Positions 1 through 4,744 of a stretch of 9,871 nt of DNA are shown here, in pieces. The position numbers were made by a program, and so were the translations under genes. Source of the stretch: Nitrospirae bacterium RBG_19FT_COMBO_42_15 (GTDB lineage Bacteria > Nitrospirota > CAKKRA01 > 9FT-COMBO-42-15); the NCBI GenBank assembly GCA_001803815.1, contig MHEL01000124.1, positions 1 to 9,871 on the forward strand. Direction: 5' to 3'. Numbering within the stretch: the stretch's first letter is position 1; each line of letters opens with the position of its first letter. Below the pieces are notes generated by a model. It was given only the letters and a program-made list of their open reading frames with translations. It had not been told where the DNA came from and searched no databases.

Positions 1-172
1 CAAACTTGTCTGTTACAACAAGGTAGAGGAAGGTGATGTAGAGGAAGGTTAATAAAGAGATAGCGGAAACAGTATAAAGCAAAAACCCCCTTTTTAATAC
101 CCTCTTTTTAAATTGCGTTAAAAGTTTCTTAAAATTCCTTATTATATCTTTTAATAATCTTGTCTTTTGCAT
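1..172 (-). CDS. N-terminal fragment of a bitopic inner-membrane protein, possibly PBP1B-like (truncated by window edge)
   Basis: An open frame starts at ATG 172-170 and runs to the left edge without a stop (57 codons). The first 29 residues are strongly basic (MQKTRLLKDI, then FKKLL and FKKRVLKR). They are followed by one hydrophobic helix at about residues 30-53, then VVTDKF. A cytoplasmic basic tail, a single signal anchor and a following T-x-KF resembles the N-terminus of PBP1B-type class A penicillin-binding proteins (bifunctional peptidoglycan glycosyltransferase/transpeptidases), where the anchor is often followed by a KFEGRRW-like segment. The diagnostic catalytic domains lie outside the window, so the family name is inference. 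The gene follows polA by 41 nt on the same strand, which suggests co-transcription. No strong Shine-Dalgarno is seen; AAGGGTC lies about 14 nt upstream. A 15-nt tandem repeat in the anchor codes for TFLY-I-TFLY. Existence of the gene is fairly secure; its identity is not. Confidence 0.55.
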   Translation of the reverse strand, partial: MQKTRLLKDIIRNFKKLLTQFKKRVLKRGFLLYTVSAISLLTFLYITFLYLVVTDKF

Positions 173-180
173 TTTAATTA

Positions 181-210
181 CTTGACCCTTGCCCCTACAC
201 CCTTGACCCT
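181..210. repeat. Short direct repeat CTTGACCCT between polA and the next gene
   Basis: The 9-mer CTTGACCCT occurs at 181-189 and 202-210, separated by a C-rich spacer (GCCCCTACAC plus a few bases). It fills most of the 41-nt gap between the polA stop and the downstream start. On the transcribed (minus) strand it reads as repeated GGGTCAAG. It looks like low-complexity intergenic sequence. No hairpin or terminator is apparent, and no function can be assigned. Confidence 0.4.
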
Positions 211-213
211 ATT

Positions 214-2883
214 CTACCCTGCCTCCCTCCAGTTTTTGCCTGTGCCTATGTCTACTTTAATCGGCACAGACATTGGCATTACATTTTCCATCTCTTTTTT
301 AACCAGCTCTTTAATAATTTCCAGCTCATCCTCTATCACCTCAAAGACAAGCTCATCATGCACCTGAAGTATCATCATTGATTTTAATCTTTCCTTATCA
401 AGCCTATTATCAATGTTAATCATTGCCATCTTTATTAAATCAGCGGCGCTTCCCTGAATAGGCGTATTTACAGCCATCCTTTCCCCGAAGTTCCTTGTTG
501 CGCCGTTTGCGCTTATTAACTCAGGTATGCTGCGTTTTCTGTTCAGGATAGTTGTTACATAGCCCTTTTCCTTTGCCTCTGCAATGGTCTTATCAATAAA
601 TTCCTTTACTCCTTTGTAATGCACAAAATAATTATCTATATATGCCTTTGCCTCATCAACAGGGATACCCAAGTCTGACGAGAGGCCGTATGGGCTCATG
701 CCATAGACAATGCCGAAGTTTACTGTCTTTGCAAATCGCCTCATGTTTGAATCAACCTTATCAGGCTCAACGTTAAAAAGCTCTGCTGCTGTCCTCGTAT
801 GCACATCCTCATCCTTCTTAAAGGCGTCTGTCAAAACCTCATCGTTTGACAGGTGGGCAAGTATCCTAAGCTCTATCTGTGAATAATCAGCAGAAATAAG
901 TATCTTGCCTTCTTCTGCAACAAATGCCTCCCTTATCCTCTTGCCGAGCTCTGTGCGTATTGGTATATTTTGCAGGTTAGGCTCGCTGCTTGAGAGCCTT
1001 CCTGTTGATGTTACTGTCTGGTTTAAAGATGTGTGTATCCTCTTTGTCTTTGGATGCACCATCCTTGGCAAGGCATCAATGTATGTTGATTTTAATTTTG
1101 TCAATTGCCTGTAATTCAAAAGCTCCTTTGGAAGCTCATGCTGGCTTGCAAGGGTTGTAAGCACCTCTTCATCAGTTGAATGGCCTGTCTTTGTCTTTTT
1201 TACCGGCTTTAAGCCAAGCCTTGTAAAGAGGACCTCGGATAATTGTTTTGGAGAATTGATATTGAACTCTCCGCCGGCAAGCGAATATATTCTTTTAACA
1301 AGATCATTTAATAACGCATCAACCTCTTTGGACAAGCTGTTCAGGAAATCCGTATCAACCTTAACGCCATTCATCTCTATCCTTGCAAGCACAGGGATAA
1401 GCGGAAGCTCAACATCATAAAAAAGTTTATCAAGTCCCTGCTCCTTTAGCATCGGGTTGAGAAGCTTTGTAAGCTGATATGTTATGTCTGCATCCTCGCA
1501 GGAGTAATTAGTTGCAGTCTCTATATCCACCTCGCTGAAATTCTTCTGCCCCTTGCCAGAGCCTGTAACATCCTTGAATGTTGTCATTATGTGATTCAGA
1601 TACTCAAGGGCGATATTATCAAGGCCGTGGCTGTATTTATTTGGATTTAACAGATAAGATGCAACCATTGTGTCAAATGAGATGCCTGATAAGCCAATTC
1701 CATGATTTTTGAAAACAATAATCTCATACTTTATGTTCTGTCCGATTTTTTTTATCTTATCATCCTCAAGAAGGGGTTTAAGCTGATTCAATACCCACTC
1801 AATCTTTAACTGCTCCGGTGCGCCAAGATAACGGTGGCTGACAGGGATATAAAATCCCTCATCCTTTTCTATTGAGATGGATATGCCGACAATCTCTGCA
1901 AGCATCGGGTCTTCGCTTGTTGTCTCTGTATCAATGCTTAGCTCGCCTTTTTCCCTTATCTTTTTTATTAATTGAAGAAGGGCATCCTCTTTTAATACAG
2001 TTGAGTATTTTTTTTCCTCTAATGAGGACGCCTCTACTGAAATCTGCTTTAACAGGCTTGTAAATTCAAGTTCTTTTAAAAGGCTGAGCAGGATAGCATT
2101 ATCCGGCTCCTTCTTTTTATATTTATTTAGATTTATTTCAATTGGACAGTCTAATATAATAGTTGCAAGCTCCCTGCTAAGCCTTGCAATATCAGCAGAG
2201 CCTTTTAGGGCCTCTGCAAGCTTTGGTTTTTTTATCTTATCAATATTAGAAAGAAGATTCTCAATGCTTCCAAACTCTGCTATCAGGGCAGTTGCAGTCT
2301 TCTCTCCAATGCCATGCACGCCCGGGATATTATCAGATGCATCGCCCATCAGGCCCATTACCTCTACTACCTTATCAGGCGCAACTCCAAATCTCTCCAC
2401 TACATCCTTTTCTTCATAGACCTTTTCTTTTAGGGTGTCATAGATCTTAATGTTCTGTGAAATAAGCTGGAGCATGTCCTTGTCGCCTGTTACAATAACC
2501 ACATCAAAGTCCTTTTCCATCTTCTTTGAGATTGTGCCTATGATATCATCTGCCTCATAGCCCTCCATTAAAATGGCAGGGATATTAAATGCCTCCACGA
2601 GCTTGTGTATATATGGTATCTGCGGAATTAGGTCCTTTGGCATCTCAGGACGATGCGCCTTGTATTGTTCATATTCAATGTGTCTTTTTGTAGGCCCCTT
2701 TGTATCAAAGGCAATTGCAAGATAATCAGGCTTCTTCTCCTTAACAATCTTTAATAGCATATTTGTAAATCCGTAAATTGCATTTGTAGGAAGGCCTTTA
2801 GATGTGGCAAGGCTTCTTACGGCATGATAGGCGCGGTAGATGTATGAATTGCCGTCAATCAGATACAGCGTAGGTTTTGACAT
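214..2883 (-). CDS. polA: DNA polymerase I
   Basis: This is a full-length three-domain family A polymerase of 889 aa, which fills gaps and removes RNA primers during replication and excision repair. The 5' nuclease domain (about 1-290) keeps the acidic metal ligands: D10, D60, E110/D112/D113, D134/D136 and D181/D184. The 3'-5' exonuclease domain (about 300-480) keeps DTE (D318, E320) and YSCED (Y460, D464). The Exo II position, NIKYE at E387, has Glu where E. coli has D424; the spacings to motifs I and III (69 and 77 residues) match E. coli exactly. The polymerase domain has motif A DYSQIELR (D666), the O-helix R-x3-K-x3-F-x3-YG (K719, F723, Y727) and motif C QVHDELVFEV (H842, D843, E844). 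F723 predicts normal discrimination against dideoxynucleotides. The start is fixed by alignment to the family N-terminus. There is no Shine-Dalgarno, and a promoter abuts the ATG. Confidence 0.98.
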   Translation of the reverse strand: MSKPTLYLIDGNSYIYRAYHAVRSLATSKGLPTNAIYGFTNMLLKIVKEKKPDYLAIAFDTKGPTKRHIEYEQYKAHRPEMPKDLIPQIPYIHKLVEAFNIPAILMEGYEADDIIGTISKKMEKDFDVVIVTGDKDMLQLISQNIKIYDTLKEKVYEEKDVVERFGVAPDKVVEVMGLMGDASDNIPGVHGIGEKTATALIAEFGSIENLLSNIDKIKKPKLAEALKGSADIARLSRELATIILDCPIEINLNKYKKKEPDNAILLSLLKELEFTSLLKQISVEASSLEEKKYSTVLKEDALLQLIKKIREKGELSIDTETTSEDPMLAEIVGISISIEKDEGFYIPVSHRYLGAPEQLKIEWVLNQLKPLLEDDKIKKIGQNIKYEIIVFKNHGIGLSGISFDTMVASYLLNPNKYSHGLDNIALEYLNHIMTTFKDVTGSGKGQKNFSEVDIETATNYSCEDADITYQLTKLLNPMLKEQGLDKLFYDVELPLIPVLARIEMNGVKVDTDFLNSLSKEVDALLNDLVKRIYSLAGGEFNINSPKQLSEVLFTRLGLKPVKKTKTGHSTDEEVLTTLASQHELPKELLNYRQLTKLKSTYIDALPRMVHPKTKRIHTSLNQTVTSTGRLSSSEPNLQNIPIRTELGKRIREAFVAEEGKILISADYSQIELRILAHLSNDEVLTDAFKKDEDVHTRTAAELFNVEPDKVDSNMRRFAKTVNFGIVYGMSPYGLSSDLGIPVDEAKAYIDNYFVHYKGVKEFIDKTIAEAKEKGYVTTILNRKRSIPELISANGATRNFGERMAVNTPIQGSAADLIKMAMINIDNRLDKERLKSMMILQVHDELVFEVIEDELEIIKELVKKEMENVMPMSVPIKVDIGTGKNWREAG

Positions 2884-2889
2884 GGATAC

Positions 2890-2918
2890 ATATTACTGGA
2901 ATGGACAAGGTATGTCAA
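2890..2918 (-). promoter_or_regulatory. sigma70-type promoter directly in front of polA (leaderless geometry)
   Basis: Reading the minus strand, a perfect -35 TTGACA (2918-2913) is followed by a 17-bp spacer and a -10 TAATAT (2895-2890, 4/6). Only six bases (GTATCC) lie between the -10 and the polA ATG at 2883-2881. The expected transcription start therefore falls on or next to the A of ATG. No Shine-Dalgarno precedes polA, which agrees with a leaderless message. A weak 6-bp stem (2922-2927 with 2936-2941) lies just upstream. Transcription start is inferred from spacing only. Confidence 0.6.
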
Positions 2919-2955
2919 ATGGCAGATTTAGTGGTATCTGCTATTAATGCTTCTC

Positions 2956-3345
2956 TTATAGGCGGGCCATAGCCTGAGCCTGTTTTAGTGTTGCCTCTGC
3001 CTTCTTAAATTTGTCCAAAGCCCATGCCTGAAAGGCAGCGTAGGTCTCTTGCGTCTTTTCGTAAATTGGCACGCCGTCATAGGCAATCTCAAATAAAAGA
3101 AATGGGTCTGCCTCGTTTATCTGATATAGAGCAATGCGGGAATTGTTAAAGATATCAGCCATAGCCTTTACCAAACCCCTGTCCCAGTGAGTATCACACT
3201 CCTTTTTATTGCAGCGCACAGCAATATCAATATCATTTTTTTTGCAAGATAGTCCCTTTGACTCCATCCTGAAGAGGATTATCAGATCAAGATTAAAATC
3301 CTCTGCAAGGCTTTTTATTCTTTCTCTTCGTGTGGTTCGTAGCAT
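2956..3345 (-). CDS. Degenerate MNT-type nucleotidyltransferase domain protein
   Basis: This small 129-aa protein has the layout of the minimal nucleotidyltransferase (MNT/MntA-like) family, whose members adenylylate partner proteins or act as antitoxins to HEPN toxins. The strand-turn-strand core LIILFRMESKGL...NDIDIAV aligns with the family pattern LFGSRARG...SDIDLAV. DxD is kept (D38, D40), but the GS of the nucleotide-binding loop is replaced by R26-M27. The later strand, which usually carries a third acidic residue (consensus VDLVDL), reads IALYQI with no Asp. A typical family tail follows (DPFLLFEIAYDGVPIYE), then a helical C-terminus. Loss of GS and of the third Asp suggests weak or no catalysis. 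No HEPN partner is next to it; neighbours are ilvE upstream and polA 72 nt downstream. No Shine-Dalgarno precedes the ATG. A TATAAA about 12-17 nt upstream could be a weak -10. The palindromic element ends about 20 nt upstream of the start. Confidence 0.8.
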   Translation of the reverse strand: MLRTTRRERIKSLAEDFNLDLIILFRMESKGLSCKKNDIDIAVRCNKKECDTHWDRGLVKAMADIFNNSRIALYQINEADPFLLFEIAYDGVPIYEKTQETYAAFQAWALDKFKKAEATLKQAQAMARL

Positions 3346-3364
3346 AATATTTCAAATTTATAAC

Positions 3365-3503
3365 TTAGCAGGTTGTTGAAAAACTCTATTTATGCTTCGA
3401 CAGGCTCAGCATGAACGGAAAAATATACAATGAAATCAATGAGCCAACCGTTCACCCTGAGGTTCTCGAAGGATGAACAGTGAGTTTTTCAACAACCTGT
3501 TAG
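3365..3503. mobile_element. MITE-like nested palindrome (131 bp) with TTAG target duplication
   Basis: Perfect 18-bp terminal inverted repeats, CAGGTTGTTGAAAAACTC at 3369-3386 and its complement at 3482-3499, bound a 131-bp element. A direct TTAG abuts each end (3365-3368 and 3500-3503), as expected of a 4-bp target-site duplication. Inside is a second, imperfect inverted repeat of 23 nt (3396-3418 against 3448-3470, 18 of 23 complementary), with TTCGACAGGCTCAGCATGAA on the left. There is no open reading frame, so the element would be non-autonomous and moved by a transposase elsewhere. It sits between ilvE and the nucleotidyltransferase gene. Without it and one TTAG the gap would shrink from 177 to 42 nt. 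In RNA it could fold into a long hairpin that might limit read-through from ilvE. The transposon family is not identified. Confidence 0.8.
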
Positions 3504-3524
3504 ACGGCAAATTAAAAAGCCGTC
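3503..3524 (-). other. Small stem-loop at the ilvE stop codon
   Basis: GACGGC (3503-3508) and GCCGTC (3519-3524) form a 6-bp stem with a 10-nt A/T-rich loop that overlaps the ilvE stop. On the ilvE transcript the U-run is in the loop rather than after the stem, so this is not a standard intrinsic terminator. The palindromic element begins right beyond it. It may be an RNA 3'-end stabiliser or chance. Confidence 0.3.
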
Positions 3525-4437
3525 AAATATACGCCAGCCAGTTCTTGTGCTTCGCATCTTTTCCCCTCACAATATCAAAGAAAGCAGACTGAAGCGCTGT
3601 TGTAATCGGTCCCGGCTTCCCTGCGCCGACCTGCCTGTTGTCAATCTCGCGGATTGGCGTTATCTCTGCTGCTGTGCCTGTAAAGAATGCCTCATCTGCA
3701 ATATAAAGCTCATCTCTTGTAAACCTCGCCTCTGCAACCTGAATGCCCTTTTCTTTAGCAAGCTGTATGATTGAATCCCTTGTTATCCCTTCTAATATTG
3801 ATGTAAGGGGCGTTGTCTTTAAGACATTGTTTCTCACTATAAATATATTCTCGCCCGGGCCTTCTGCAACATAGCCGTCTGTATCAAGCATTATTGCCTC
3901 GTCATATCCGTCTGTTACTACCTCTCTCTTTGCAAGCTGAGAGTTCACATAATAGCCGCAGACCTTTGCGCGCGTCATGCTTATATTTACATGGTGCCTG
4001 TTAATGGAGGAGACCTTTACGCGAATGCCTTTTTTAATACCCTCTTCCCCAAGATATGTGCCCCATGGCCATGCAGCAACAGAAACGCAGATTGGGTTAT
4101 TCTTTACAAACAAGCCCATCTCGCCATAGCCAATGTATGCAATCGGCCTTATATAGCACTCCTCAAGCTTATTTATGCGCACAGTCTCTTTTATTGCCTC
4201 CTGAATCTCCTCGCTCGCAAAGGGTATCTTCATCTGGCAGATGTGCGCAGAAGAAAAGAGCCTGTCCACATGCTCCTTTAGCCTGAATATAACTGAGCCG
4301 TCCCCCCTTTTGTAGCAGCGAATCCCCTCAAACACGCCTAACCCATAGTGAAGGGTATGCGTTAAGACATGTATCTTCGCATCCTTCCAGTCAACAAATT
4401 TTCCATCCATCCAAATCTTTGATGTTTCCTTAAGCAT
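3523..4437 (-). CDS. ilvE: Branched-chain amino acid aminotransferase
   Basis: This 304-aa fold-type IV PLP aminotransferase catalyses the last step of leucine, isoleucine and valine synthesis (2-oxo acid plus glutamate), and runs in reverse for degradation. It is cytosolic. It aligns along its whole length with E. coli IlvE: the N-terminal [20 protein letters not shown] and [14 protein letters not shown], the PLP Schiff-base lysine K158 in RAKVCGYY, the cofactor-binding AEGPGENIF (E192-F199), LEGITRDSI, and the C-terminal [10 protein letters not shown] (254-263). Length is normal for the family. The start is supported by a strong GGAGGAG three bases upstream and by alignment. Its promoter lies in the divergent control region shared with the TPR/TonB operon, and the leader is about 70 nt. 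No leader peptide rich in Leu/Ile/Val was noticed. Downstream genes on the same strand (nucleotidyltransferase, polA) may receive read-through. Confidence 0.97.
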   Translation of the reverse strand: MLKETSKIWMDGKFVDWKDAKIHVLTHTLHYGLGVFEGIRCYKRGDGSVIFRLKEHVDRLFSSAHICQMKIPFASEEIQEAIKETVRINKLEECYIRPIAYIGYGEMGLFVKNNPICVSVAAWPWGTYLGEEGIKKGIRVKVSSINRHHVNISMTRAKVCGYYVNSQLAKREVVTDGYDEAIMLDTDGYVAEGPGENIFIVRNNVLKTTPLTSILEGITRDSIIQLAKEKGIQVAEARFTRDELYIADEAFFTGTAAEITPIREIDNRQVGAGKPGPITTALQSAFFDIVRGKDAKHKNWLAYI

Positions 4438-4440
4438 TCT

Positions 4441-4447
4441 CTCCTCC
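4441..4447 (-). promoter_or_regulatory. Strong ribosome binding site of ilvE
   Basis: The minus strand reads GGAGGAG, then AGA, then ATG. This is the best Shine-Dalgarno in the window and fixes the ilvE start at 4437. It contrasts with the two other minus-strand genes, polA and the nucleotidyltransferase, which have none. Confidence 0.85.
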
Positions 4448-4513
4448 CAAGCCTTATTTCTTTATTATTTTATTTATATCAGCCGACTGTCTATATTCTC
4501 AAATATATAAAAA

Positions 4514-4542
4514 AATATAGCAATATACCGCACAAAAGTCAA
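4514..4542 (-). promoter_or_regulatory. Leftward sigma70-type promoter of ilvE
   Basis: On the minus strand, -35 TTGACT (4542-4537, 5/6) is separated by exactly 17 bp from -10 TATATT (4519-4514, 5/6). The predicted start near 4507 leaves a leader of about 70 nt before the ilvE ATG. The flanks are very A/T-rich, including poly-A/T tracts at 4508-4515 and 4543-4550, which may aid promoter opening. Its -35 lies 23 bp from the -35 of the rightward promoter. Confidence 0.65.
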
Positions 4543-4565
4543 TTTTTTTTCAAAACTTTGTTTCC

Positions 4566-4593
4566 TTGACACAAGGGGTGTTTTCGGTATAAT
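4566..4593 (+). promoter_or_regulatory. Perfect-consensus sigma70 promoter of the TPR/TonB operon
   Basis: TTGACA (4566-4571), a 16-bp spacer and TATAAT (4588-4593) match both consensus hexamers exactly. The start of transcription would fall around 4600. Hexamers this close to consensus suggest a strong, mostly constitutive promoter. No obvious operator palindrome overlaps it. It faces away from the ilvE promoter in the same 160-bp gap. Confidence 0.8.
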
Positions 4594-4602
4594 CTTATAT
4601 AC

Positions 4603-4616
4603 GGGGATTGGTAATG
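4603..4616 (+). promoter_or_regulatory. Probable ancestral ribosome binding site and start codon of the first TPR gene
   Basis: GGGGA (4603-4607) stands six bases before ATG 4614-4616, just downstream of the predicted transcription start. From this ATG the frame reads MQFNMAV. It is then interrupted by the 36-codon palindromic insert before resuming at KRIFLFSALIS. This is a sensible original start if the insert is removed. A TTG at 4608 in the same frame is less likely because it would have almost no leader. Confidence 0.5.
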
Positions 4617-4632
4617 CAATTTAATATGGCAG

Positions 4633-4744
4633 TAAACCCCGTTAGAGAACAAAACTCTCTAACGGTTATAAATGGCGGCCTTATGCAACTAAGCAACATT
4701 TTGTGCCGCCAACAGGAGTCAATGGCATGCTCTAACGGGGTAAA
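4633..4744. mobile_element. Palindromic element (104 bp) inserted in frame in the signal-peptide region, with TAAA duplication
   Basis: CCCCGTTAGAG (4637-4647) and CTCTAACGGGG (4730-4740) form 11-bp terminal inverted repeats, flanked by direct TAAA (4633-4636 and 4741-4744). The left end also pairs locally: 4639-4648 with 4656-4665 gives a perfect 10-bp hairpin with a 7-nt loop, so CTCTAACGG is present twice. A second stem, GGCGGC (4674-4679) with GCCGCC (4705-4710), encloses a 25-nt loop. Removing the element plus one TAAA (108 nt, 36 codons) joins ATGGCAGTA to AAAAGAATATTC, giving MAVKRIFLFSALISL, a clean signal peptide in the same frame. The element carries AGGAG (4714-4718) and ATG 4722, which form a new start. 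The behaviour resembles the Rickettsia palindromic elements that insert in frame in genes; no homology to them is claimed. A regulatory RNA is an alternative reading. Confidence 0.6.

Noticed and set aside
23..49. A 15-nt tandem repeat (GTAGAGGAAGGT twice) as a regulatory site
   Set aside because: It lies inside the partial minus-strand gene and codes for TFLY-I-TFLY within the membrane anchor, so protein sequence explains it.
80..97. A rho-independent terminator for polA (A5-C5-T6 tract)
   Set aside because: The run could only fold into a weak A/T stem and lies inside the coding frame of the downstream gene.
167..367. A 66-codon plus-strand frame at the polA 3' end
   Set aside because: It is antisense to conserved polA coding sequence, is Ser/Thr-rich, and has no ribosome binding site or domain.
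3503..3524. An intrinsic terminator at the end of ilvE
   Set aside because: The 6-bp stem has its U-run in the loop, with no U-tract after it, so it was kept only as a weak stem-loop.
4637..4740. A known riboswitch class (for example c-di-GMP or cobalamin) in the leader
   Set aside because: The stems are suggestive, but I see none of the conserved core sequences of classes I know, and the flanking TAAA repeats with in-frame excision fit an inserted element better. An undescribed regulatory RNA is not excluded.
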